Shown: positions 1 through 6,002 of the stretch, in pieces
How positions within the stretch are numbered: position 1 is the stretch's first letter
Layout: each line of letters begins with the position of its first letter
NCBI GenBank assembly: GCA_013001935.1
Contig: JABDKZ010000182.1
Span: 1-8,406, forward strand
Origin: Maribacter sp.
Lineage (GTDB): Bacteria; Bacteroidota; Bacteroidia; Flavobacteriales; Flavobacteriaceae
Direction: 5' to 3'
Length of the DNA: 8,406 bases
Notes under the pieces: generated by a model
What the model was told of the DNA's origin: nothing
The model's database searches: none
What the model saw: the letters and a program-made list of their open reading frames with translations, nothing else
Position numbers and translations under genes: made by a program

Positions 1-795
1 ACCTAGGTCAATAAACACACCATATGAAGTAATGTTCTTGACAACCCCTTCCAAGACCTGTCCTTTCTCCAACTGGCTGATGATCTCTTTTTTCTGTTCT
101 TCAATATCCGCTTCAATAAGTGCCTTATGTGAAACCACTACGTTCTTGAATTCGTGGTTGATCTTAACAACTTTGAATTCCATTGTTTTGTTCACGTATT
201 GATCGTAATCCCTGATAGGTTTAACATCAATTTGAGAACCTGGTAAGAAAGCCTCGATGCCAAAAACATCGACAATCATCCCTCCTTTGGTTCTGCACTT
301 TACAAAACCACTTACAATTTCTTCTTTATCATGGGCGGCATTAACCCTATCCCAAGCCATGATGGTTCTAGCCTTTCTATGTGAAAGTACCAATTGACCG
401 CTTTTATCTTCTCGGATATCGATCAATACCTCTACTTTATCACCGACCTTTAAATCTGGGTTGTAACGAAATTCGTTTAAAGAGATTACACCTTCAGATT
501 TTGCATTAATATCGATGATGGCTTCACGATCTGTTAAATAAACAACAGTACCAGTAACTACTTCTTCATCAGCAGTATCTACAAAATTTTCAGATACAAG
601 TTTCTCGAACTCTTCTAATTTAGAGTCCTCAACTTTCTCTATTCCTTGTTCGTATTTTTCCCAATTGAAGTTTTCCAAAAATTCTTGGGGGTCTTGGGCG
701 GGAGCCTCCTCTTTTACTTCTTTAACTGCCTCGACAGTTTCTTGCGCTGCTGCAGTAGTTTCTGCAGTTTCCGCTTTTGCTTTTTCTTCAGCCAT
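1..795 (-). CDS. rpsA: 30S ribosomal protein S1, N-terminal part (cut by window edge)
   Basis: Ribosomal protein S1 binds mRNA on the 30S subunit and helps load it for translation. The 265 codons visible here are the N-terminal part; the reading frame is open to the window edge. My translation shows an Ala/Glu/Lys/Val-rich acidic extension (residues 1-40), then EFLENFNWEKYE (38-49), a first S1 (OB-fold) repeat at about 77-142 ending in LSHRKAR, a second at about 158-225 with the KCRTKGGMIVDVFGIEAFLPGSQID core and ending in VVSHKA, and the start of a third from about 243 (GQVLEGVVKNITSYGVFIDLG). This is the repeat order of bacterial S1. The start ATG (793-795) is preceded by AT-rich sequence and no Shine-Dalgarno, normal for Bacteroidota. 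A consensus promoter lies 119 nt upstream. cmk, the usual neighbour of rpsA in many bacteria, is nearby on the same strand, with the LysM gene between them. Family assignment is secure; total length cannot be seen. Confidence 0.96.
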   Translation of the reverse strand, partial: MAEEKAKAETAETTAAAQETVEAVKEVKEEAPAQDPQEFLENFNWEKYEQGIEKVEDSKLEEFEKLVSENFVDTADEEVVTGTVVYLTDREAIIDINAKSEGVISLNEFRYNPDLKVGDKVEVLIDIREDKSGQLVLSHRKARTIMAWDRVNAAHDKEEIVSGFVKCRTKGGMIVDVFGIEAFLPGSQIDVKPIRDYDQYVNKTMEFKVVKINHEFKNVVVSHKALIEADIEEQKKEIISQLEKGQVLEGVVKNITSYGVFIDLG

Positions 796-813
796 TTGCT
801 GATTTAATTTGTA

Positions 814-851
814 TTCTACGATTTAACAAAAGCGACACGGCTATCGTAGAA
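814..851 (-). promoter_or_regulatory. Inverted repeat (hairpin) in the rpsA leader
   Basis: A perfect 9-bp inverted repeat, TTCTACGAT at 814-822 and ATCGTAGAA at 843-851, encloses a 20-nt loop. In the rpsA transcript it would form a stem ending 18 nt before the start codon, inside the predicted untranslated leader. Upstream in the same leader there is a direct repeat, GCAGGAA on the minus strand (880-886 and 892-898). Many ribosomal protein genes are autoregulated through leader structures, and E. coli S1 represses its own translation. That this hairpin does so here is inference. It is not a terminator, because no T-run follows on the transcribed strand. Confidence 0.5.
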
Positions 852-913
852 GTTGTTATGAAATAATTCTAATATTCCTTTCCTGCTCTTGTTCCTGCCG
901 TAAAAAAGGAGTG

Positions 914-944
914 CAAAACTACAATATTAATATCTATTTACAAA
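914..944 (-). promoter_or_regulatory. Consensus Bacteroidota promoter for rpsA
   Basis: Read on the minus strand, this is TTTG (944-941), a 19-nt spacer (940-922), then TAGTTTTG (921-914). That matches the Bacteroidota primary-sigma consensus TTTG-N19-TAnnTTTG at every fixed position. Transcription would start near 907-909, giving rpsA a leader of about 112 nt. A strong promoter suits a highly expressed ribosomal protein. No comparably good promoter was found on the other strand for the LysM gene. Confidence 0.75.
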
Positions 945-1058
945 CTAGTATAGCGGTTAGATGATTATCGTTATAGTATTTCGCCCATTTTTTCGTCAAA
1001 TAATACTTAAATTATTATCTTCACGGTCAGAATTATTAACTATAAACAAATAAGAAAA

Positions 1059-1439
1059 ATGAGCGTAAAAGCAAAATATCAAGCAGTTTTAGATCTTGGT
1101 GAACTATTGGCAATCAAAGACGGAAAAGTTACTGAAGAAAATGGTGTACTAAAGATTAAAGGTATGGCTGGAACACAATATGAAAAAAACCTTTTGTGGG
1201 ATAAAATAAAGGAAATTGGCGGAGATCAGCCGTACGATCTAAAAGCCAACATAACCGTAGCTGACGATTCAGTATTTCATAGACATACTGTTAAGAGCGG
1301 GGAATCTTTAAGTAAAATTGCAAAACATTATTATGGAGACCCTATGAAGTACAAGCAAATTTTTGCTGCGAATACCAATATTCTAAAGAATCCTGATGTT
1401 ATTCATCCTGATCAGGTTTTGGTAATTCCTAATCCCTAG
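1059..1439 (+). CDS. Small cytoplasmic LysM-domain protein, Kbp/YgaU-like
   Basis: A 126-residue protein with two parts. Residues 1-70 form a short, poorly conserved alpha/beta region resembling a BON domain (LAIKDGKVTEENGVLKIKG, then a helix and the strand DLKANITV). Residues 74-124 form one LysM module (HRHTVKSGESLSKIAKHYYG, KYKQIFAANTNIL, HPDQVLVIP). This BON-LysM layout and small size match E. coli Kbp (YgaU), a cytoplasmic potassium-binding protein. Like Kbp it has no signal peptide, so a peptidoglycan-binding role is less likely than for secreted LysM proteins. Potassium binding is inferred from the family and not shown here. The gene is monocistronic, divergent from rpsA and convergent with cmk. 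The start ATG follows an A-rich stretch (ACAAATAAGAAAA). I saw no clear promoter in the 264 bases upstream on this strand. Confidence 0.88.
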   Translation: MSVKAKYQAVLDLGELLAIKDGKVTEENGVLKIKGMAGTQYEKNLLWDKIKEIGGDQPYDLKANITVADDSVFHRHTVKSGESLSKIAKHYYGDPMKYKQIFAANTNILKNPDVIHPDQVLVIPNP

Positions 1440-1463
1440 GTATAAAACCAGCATTCATATATT

Positions 1464-1494
1464 AAAAAAGGCGTTCATTGAACGTCTTTTTTTT
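1464..1494. terminator. Bidirectional terminator between the LysM gene and cmk
   Basis: A 7-bp stem, GGCGTTC (1470-1476) and GAACGTC (1480-1486), with one G-T wobble and a 3-nt loop, is flanked by six A (1464-1469) and eight T (1487-1494). It therefore looks like an intrinsic terminator on both strands, serving the LysM gene on plus and the lon-cmk transcript on minus. The minus-strand stem lies over the last codons of cmk, whose stop codon (1475-1477) falls in the stem and loop. Confidence 0.8.
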
Positions 1495-2182
1495 GCTCTG
1501 CAATTACCCTTTTTGCGTAACCAAGTACCCTATTGAACTGTTCTTCCAGCCCCATATCACTATTATCGAAGTTGATAGCATCTTCAGCCTTCTTCAATGG
1601 GGATATGGCTCTATGAACATCAATATAGTCGCGATGTTCAACATTCTTCAAGACATCTTCATAGTCAATATCCTCCCCTTTTTCCAATAATTCCTTATAG
1701 CGTCGGGTAGCTCTTTTTTCTGGTGATGCGGTCATGAATATTTTTAACTCGGCATTTGGAAACACGACTGTACCTATATCCCTACCGTCCATGACAATGC
1801 CCTTTTCAAGACCCATTGCCTTTTGAATGAGCACCAATTTTTTACGAACCTCCTCAATGGTAGCCACTTTACTCACCAGTCTGGAGACTTCCATGGTTCT
1901 AATTTCCCGCTCAACGTTTTCTTCATTCAGAAACATTTCAGCAAAACCTAAGGAGTCATTGTAAATGAACTTCAAATTAATTTGTGGTAAAGATTTTACC
2001 AATCCGACGATATCGCTCTTCGCTTCATTGACGAAACCATTTCGCATAGCATAAAGGGTAACTGCCCTATACATGGCGCCAGTATCTACATAAACATAGC
2101 TTAAAGCTTTTGCCAATTGCTTAGCAATAGTGCTTTTACCCGTTGATGAATAGCCATCTATGGCAATGGTTATTTTTTTCAT
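1475..2182 (-). CDS. cmk: Cytidylate kinase (CMP/dCMP kinase)
   Basis: Cytidylate kinase transfers phosphate from ATP to CMP or dCMP in the cytoplasm, feeding CTP and dCTP synthesis. The 235-residue protein has the usual family length. It shows the P-loop GYSSTGKST (10-18), DTGAMYR (33-39) for nucleotide binding, the insertion domain typical of bacterial CMP kinases, MDGRDIGT (131-138), the lid arginines RRYKEL (160-165), and the signature R-D-x-x-D-x-x-R-x-x-S-P-L (184-196). All key positions are present. It lies 37 nt downstream of lon on the same strand with no terminator between, so co-transcription is likely. The start ATG (2180-2182) gives the standard N-terminus MKKITIAIDG. The last codons and the stop overlap the shared terminator hairpin. 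Identification is firm. Confidence 0.97.
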   Translation of the reverse strand: MKKITIAIDGYSSTGKSTIAKQLAKALSYVYVDTGAMYRAVTLYAMRNGFVNEAKSDIVGLVKSLPQINLKFIYNDSLGFAEMFLNEENVEREIRTMEVSRLVSKVATIEEVRKKLVLIQKAMGLEKGIVMDGRDIGTVVFPNAELKIFMTASPEKRATRRYKELLEKGEDIDYEDVLKNVEHRDYIDVHRAISPLKKAEDAINFDNSDMGLEEQFNRVLGYAKRVIAEQKKDVQ

Positions 2183-2219
2183 ACATCAAAAATAGACAGA
2201 AAAATGACGTCTTACTGCG

Positions 2220-4670
2220 CTAAAGCTTTTTTGCGTTTTTTACTTTCTGATCTGTAATTGCCAGGTCAATGACCTCGCTCATTTCCGAGACATAATGAAA
2301 AGAAAGTCCTTTTAAATAGTCTTCCTTAATGTCAAGAACGTCTTTTTTGTTTTCTTCACTTAGAATAATTTCCTTGATTTTAGCTCTTTTGGCAGCGAGG
2401 ATTTTTTCTTTTATACCTCCCACTGGCAATACCTTGCCCCGCAAAGTAATCTCGCCGGTCATCGCCAAACTCTTTTTTACTTTCTTCTGTGTAAACAAGG
2501 ATACTAAAGACGTCAACATGGTAATTCCCGCACTTGGACCATCTTTGGGGGTAGCCCCTTCCGGCACATGAATATGTACATTGTACCTATCAAAAACTGT
2601 GGAATCTATTCCGAAACTAGTAGCGTTGGACTTTATGTATTCCAAGGCAATCGTAGCCGACTCTTTCATGACCTTGCCCAAGTTACCTGTAATATTCAGC
2701 GTTCCTTTTCCTTTTGATAAGATCGATTCAATAAATAGAATATCACCCCCTACTCTTGTCCAAGCCAGACCGGTTACGACCCCGGCGATATCGTTGTTCT
2801 CATATTTATCCCTTTCCATTCGGGCAGGCCCTAATATTTTCTCAATGTCCTCATTACTGATTTTAACATTGTATTCTTCTTCAACAGCTATTGATTTTGC
2901 TGCAAAACGAACAACTTTGGCAATTTGTTTTTCCAAAGTACGAACTCCTGATTCCCTGGTATATCCTTCAACGATTTTTTCCAATTGGCGTTTCCCGAGC
3001 TTAAGATCCTTTGATTGAAGCCCATGCTCTTTTAATTGCTTGGGCAACAAGTGCCGTTTTGCGATTTCAACTTTCTCCTCAATGGTATACCCCGAAACAT
3101 TGATGATTTCCATTCTATCCCTTAGAGCTGGCTGAACAGTAGCTAGGCTATTGGCAGTTGCTATGAACATTACCTTGGAAAGGTCATATCCCATTTCCAA
3201 GAAATTGTCGTGAAATTCACTGTTCTGCTCAGGATCCAAGACTTCTAGCATGGCTGAGGAAGGATCGCCTTGATGACTACTTGCCAGCTTGTCAATTTCG
3301 TCGAGGATAAATACAGGATTAGAGGTTCCGGCCTTTTTCAAACTTTGGACGATTCTACCTGGCATTGCTCCAATATAGGTTTTGCGGTGCCCACGAATCT
3401 CAGCTTCATCACGCAATCCTCCCAATGACATTCGCACATATTTCCGGCCCAAAGCCTCAGCAACCGATTTTCCCAAAGAGGTTTTTCCTGTTCCCGGAGG
3501 ACCATATAGGCAAAGAATCGGGGATTTCATATCATTACGAAGTTTCAGAACCGCTAAATACTCTATGATACGTCTTTTTACATCTTCGAGACCGTAATGA
3601 TCACGGTCCAATATTTTTTGGGCTCTCTTTAAATCGAATTGATCTTGTGAAAATTCATTCCAGGGTAAGTCAAGGAATAAATCCAAATAGTTCCTTTGAA
3701 TAGAATATTCAGCAACCTGAGGATTCATGCGCTGCATTTTTGCCAATTCCTTCTCAAAATGTTCAGCGATTTTGGCATCCCATTTTTTATCCTTGGCTTT
3801 AATGCGCATTTCAGCGATTTCCTCATCATAGGAGACCCCACCCAATTCTTCCTGAATGGTCTTCATTTGTTGATGCAGAAAATATTCGCGCTGTTGCTGG
3901 TCCATATCACTACGGACCTTGGATTGAATCACATTTTTTAGCTCTAATTTTTGCAATTCAACATTCATATACTTCAAGGTAGCCAATGCCCTTTCTTGAA
4001 GATTTCCTATTTCCAACAATTCCTGTTTCTCGTTTACCTCTAAATTTAAATTGGAAGAAACAAAATTGATAAGGAATGAATTGCTCTGTATATTCTTTAT
4101 GGCGAATGATGCCTCACTTGGTATGTTCGGATTGTCTCTTATGATCTTTAAAGCCAAGTCTTTGATAGATTCTATAATGGCCAAGAACTCTTGTCCATCC
4201 TTATCAGGTCTTTCTTCCAATGTTTCTCTAACAGTTGCCGTCATATAGGGTTTCTCTGTAAGAATTTCAGCAACTTCAAAACGCTTTTTACCTTGAATAA
4301 TAACCGTTGTATTTCCATCGGGCATTTGCAACACCCTCAGTATCCGGGCAACCGTTCCTAAGGTATGAATATCCTTAACACCGGGATTTTCGGTTTTTTC
4401 GTCTTTCTGTGCAACAACACCGATTACTTTTGAACCGTTGTTCGCATCTTTTATCAATTTTATTGATTTATCCCTCCCAGCCGTAATGGGAATAACAACT
4501 CCGGGAAACAGCACTGTATTACGCAAAGGTAAAATAGGCAGTGTTTCTGGCAACCCTTCATTGTTCATCTCTTCTTCATCCTCGGGGGTCAATAGGGGTA
4601 TCAACTCGGCATCCTGGTCAATACTTTGTAAGGACATATTGTCAAAATTTGAAAATTTAGAATCTCCCAT
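2220..4670 (-). CDS. lon: ATP-dependent Lon protease (endopeptidase La)
   Basis: Lon is a cytoplasmic, hexameric AAA+ serine protease that degrades misfolded and short-lived regulatory proteins. At 816 residues it is a typical full-length bacterial LonA. The N-terminal substrate domain spans about 40-245 ([14 protein letters not shown] at 44-57), followed by a coiled region with [15 protein letters not shown] (263-277). The ATPase has Walker A GPPGTGKT (390-397), Walker B VFILDEID (453-460), sensor-1 ATAN (504-507) and an arginine-finger region near 517-519. The protease domain has catalytic Ser713 in PKDGPSAG and Lys756 in GGIKEK, 43 residues apart as in E. coli Lon (S679/K722). The N-terminal 40 residues are acidic and of flavobacterial style. 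ATG 4668-4670 follows an AT-rich stretch. Upstream lies the divergent sigma operon. cmk follows 37 nt downstream. No classical heat-shock promoter was recognised. Confidence 0.98.
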   Translation of the reverse strand: MGDSKFSNFDNMSLQSIDQDAELIPLLTPEDEEEMNNEGLPETLPILPLRNTVLFPGVVIPITAGRDKSIKLIKDANNGSKVIGVVAQKDEKTENPGVKDIHTLGTVARILRVLQMPDGNTTVIIQGKKRFEVAEILTEKPYMTATVRETLEERPDKDGQEFLAIIESIKDLALKIIRDNPNIPSEASFAIKNIQSNSFLINFVSSNLNLEVNEKQELLEIGNLQERALATLKYMNVELQKLELKNVIQSKVRSDMDQQQREYFLHQQMKTIQEELGGVSYDEEIAEMRIKAKDKKWDAKIAEHFEKELAKMQRMNPQVAEYSIQRNYLDLFLDLPWNEFSQDQFDLKRAQKILDRDHYGLEDVKRRIIEYLAVLKLRNDMKSPILCLYGPPGTGKTSLGKSVAEALGRKYVRMSLGGLRDEAEIRGHRKTYIGAMPGRIVQSLKKAGTSNPVFILDEIDKLASSHQGDPSSAMLEVLDPEQNSEFHDNFLEMGYDLSKVMFIATANSLATVQPALRDRMEIINVSGYTIEEKVEIAKRHLLPKQLKEHGLQSKDLKLGKRQLEKIVEGYTRESGVRTLEKQIAKVVRFAAKSIAVEEEYNVKISNEDIEKILGPARMERDKYENNDIAGVVTGLAWTRVGGDILFIESILSKGKGTLNITGNLGKVMKESATIALEYIKSNATSFGIDSTVFDRYNVHIHVPEGATPKDGPSAGITMLTSLVSLFTQKKVKKSLAMTGEITLRGKVLPVGGIKEKILAAKRAKIKEIILSEENKKDVLDIKEDYLKGLSFHYVSEMSEVIDLAITDQKVKNAKKL

Positions 4671-4790
4671 ATTATTATTTCAGCCATTCTGTCATATATC
4701 TAACAGTGATGGTATGTTTTTAGTGATATTCAAAAGCTTTACATCGTCCTACTCCCTTTAAATATGGGCTCTAGAACACATCATATTCAA

Positions 4791-4820
4791 CCCTATTTTG
4801 CAATTGTTGTGCCAATAGGG
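4791..4820. repeat. 7-bp inverted repeat, possible operator
   Basis: CCCTATT (4791-4797) and AATAGGG (4814-4820) are perfect inverted copies separated by 16 nt, giving a centre-to-centre distance of 23 bp, about two helical turns. Inside lie GCA and TGC arms (4800-4802 and 4810-4812) that could extend a hairpin. The right arm abuts a possible -7 element and the left arm overlaps a possible -33 TTTG. It may be an operator or a hairpin in DNA or RNA; no binding protein can be named. Confidence 0.4.
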
Positions 4821-4829
4821 CTAATTATT
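4797..4829 (+). promoter_or_regulatory. Weak promoter candidate for the sigma operon
   Basis: TTTG (4797-4800), a 21-nt spacer and TAATTATT (4822-4829) approximate the Bacteroidota consensus TTTG-N19-21-TAnnTTTG, with two mismatches in the -7 box. Transcription would begin near 4836, just before the 14-codon ORF. If the sigma factor controls its own operon, the true promoter could instead follow an unknown ECF consensus in the same interval. Confidence 0.25.
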
Positions 4830-4846
4830 TCCAAGAAACTGTAACA

Positions 4847-4891
4847 ATGGCTAAATTAGGTCATCTATTAAGCAAATCGATTACTTTTTGA
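4847..4891 (+). CDS. 14-codon leader ORF overlapping the sigma start
   Basis: ATG at 4847-4849 opens a 14-codon frame, MAKLGHLLSKSITF, ending at TGA 4889-4891. That stop overlaps the proposed TTG start of the sigma gene (4888-4890) by two bases, and a run of five T (4885-4889) lies across the junction. Termination here could hand ribosomes to the TTG start (coupling). Alternatively, a -1 slip on the T-run would fuse this peptide to the sigma protein, or a one-base length change in the T-run could have broken a once continuous gene. The ORF is too short to prove coding from composition. Confidence 0.35.
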   Translation: MAKLGHLLSKSITF

Positions 4892-5442
4892 GCCACGTAA
4901 GAGAACATACTGATGATTTAATACAATTGTGTCTTGAAGGGAAACAAAGTGCGCAAATGGAAATTTACAATCGCTATTACAAAGCCATGTACAACACGTC
5001 TTTGCGAATTGTAAAAAACAGTGCTGAAGCCGAAGATGTAATGCAAGAATCTTTTTTAAACGCGTTTACGAAACTGCATTCATTCAAAGGTGAGGTAACC
5101 TTCGGTTCCTGGTTAAAGCGAATTGTGATAAACAACAGTATCTATCATTACAGAAAGCAACGAAAAAAGAATGAGGTTGCACTGGATGACATATTGTACA
5201 AGGTCGAAGATAATGATGGGATTGCTTCGGATCATGTGTTTACCGAACTGAAGGCTCAAAAAGTTATGGAGACCATGAAACGGTTAAAAGATAATTACAG
5301 AATTTCTTTGACCTTACATTTAATAGAAGGGTATGATTATGAAGAAATCAGTACCATAATGAACATAAGCTACGCAAATTGCCGCACAACGATTTCACGG
5401 GCAAAGGAAAGTTTAAGGAAAAAAATGATAAATGCTTACTAA
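4888..5442 (+). CDS. ECF-type RNA polymerase sigma-70 factor
   Basis: An extracytoplasmic-function sigma factor that directs RNA polymerase to a small regulon. The 184-residue protein has only regions 2 and 4, as expected for ECF factors. Region 2 spans about 23-92, with YNRYYKAMYNTSLRIVKN, the AEDVMQESFLNAF core-binding helix (47-59) and GSWLKRIVINNSIYHYRKQRK (73-93) for -10 recognition. Region 4 spans about 122-180, with a helix-turn-helix in YDYEEISTIMNISYANCRTTISRAKESLRKK. The start is TTG (4888-4890): in-frame upstream sequence reaches a stop at 4852-4854 without an ATG, and the next in-frame ATG (residue 24) would cut into region 2. The stop TAA (5440-5442) overlaps the ATG of the anti-sigma candidate, which suggests coupled translation. 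The regulon is unknown, though regulation of its own operon is common in such cassettes. Confidence 0.93.
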   Translation: MSHVREHTDDLIQLCLEGKQSAQMEIYNRYYKAMYNTSLRIVKNSAEAEDVMQESFLNAFTKLHSFKGEVTFGSWLKRIVINNSIYHYRKQRKKNEVALDDILYKVEDNDGIASDHVFTELKAQKVMETMKRLKDNYRISLTLHLIEGYDYEEISTIMNISYANCRTTISRAKESLRKKMINAY

Positions 5443-6002
5443 TGGAAAAGGATGAATTTAGAGATGTATTCAAAAATCTGCAAGGAACTTTTGATACTGA
5501 GGAGCCAAAAGCAGGACATAGTGAACGTTTTTTGGAGAAACTGAACAATGCCAATCAGGTTATAACGCTACAAAAAAAGAAGCGTAATTGGTGGCGACCA
5601 TTAGCTATCGCTGCATCTGTAGCTGTTTTATGTCTTATTACCATTGGTGTTTATAATTCAAATCCCACAATAGATCAGAAAGTGGCAAAAATTTCACCGG
5701 AGGTAAGCAATACACAGGTTTATTTTGCCAGTCTCATTGAAGACCAGGTAAAACTACTTGAAAATGAAAGTTCTCCTGAGGCTCAAAAGATCATTAGTGA
5801 TACCATGATCCAACTAAAGAAGTTAGAAACCAATTACAAAAAATTGGAGACCGATTTAATCAATGGTGGTAATGACAAATTGATCTTAAGCGCCATGATA
5901 ACCAACTTTCAAACAAGAATAGACCTCCTAGAGGACGTCGTCAATCAAATTGAAACAATCAAGAATTTAAAAAATTACAATGATGAAAACTTTACTATTT
6001 AA
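5442..6002 (+). CDS. Membrane-anchored anti-sigma factor candidate
   Basis: A 186-residue single-pass membrane protein. Residues 1-48 are cytoplasmic (MEKDEFRDVFKNLQGTFDTE..., with HSERFLEKL at 26-34), followed by the basic KKKRNWWR and one transmembrane helix at about 53-71 (PLAIAASVAVLCLITIGVY). The periplasmic part (72-186) is highly helical, with a probable coiled coil at about 95-175. Its position directly after the sigma gene, with start and stop sharing a base (TAATG), and its topology support an anti-sigma role: the N-terminal segment would hold the sigma factor and the periplasmic helices would sense or bind a partner. There is no zinc-binding H-x3-C-x2-C motif and the only Cys is in the membrane helix, so it is not a classical ZAS anti-sigma factor. 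I chose ATG 5442-5444 over the upstream in-frame ATG at 5379, which would lie inside the sigma region 4 coding sequence. Its 3' end overlaps the next gene by 20-23 nt. Confidence 0.8.
   Translation: MEKDEFRDVFKNLQGTFDTEEPKAGHSERFLEKLNNANQVITLQKKKRNWWRPLAIAASVAVLCLITIGVYNSNPTIDQKVAKISPEVSNTQVYFASLIEDQVKLLENESSPEAQKIISDTMIQLKKLETNYKKLETDLINGGNDKLILSAMITNFQTRIDLLEDVVNQIETIKNLKNYNDENFTI

Larger units (their letters stand above)
4671..4887. promoter_or_regulatory. Divergent intergenic region between lon and the sigma operon
   Basis: This 217-base stretch separates the lon start from the TTG start of the sigma gene and must hold the promoters for both. It contains the CCCTATT/AATAGGG dyad (4791-4820), a weak Bacteroidota-type promoter candidate on plus (4797-4829) and a 14-codon ORF (4847-4891), each listed separately. 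I found no TAnnTTTG box on the lon strand, so the lon promoter is either non-consensus or driven by another sigma factor. Confidence 0.6.

Noticed and set aside
945..1058. Promoter for the LysM gene (for example TATCTTCA near 1017)
   Set aside because: It has two mismatches in the -7 box and no TTTG at a proper distance. The match is too weak to list.
2187..2194. Perfect TAnnTTTG (-7) match on minus just before the cmk start, suggesting an own promoter for cmk
   Set aside because: It ends only 4 nt before the ATG, so transcription would start at or inside the first codon, and there is no TTTG/TTG element at a 19-23 nt spacing. It is more likely chance in an AT-rich gap.
2329..4248. Several plus-strand open frames of 65-145 codons opposite lon
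   Set aside because: They are antisense shadows of a well-conserved gene, overlap each other and encode no recognisable domains.
5379..5441. Upstream in-frame ATG giving the anti-sigma candidate 21 more residues (MPHNDFTGKGK...)
   Set aside because: These codons lie inside the sigma region 4 coding sequence in another frame, while the ATG at 5442 overlaps the sigma stop in the usual coupled arrangement.
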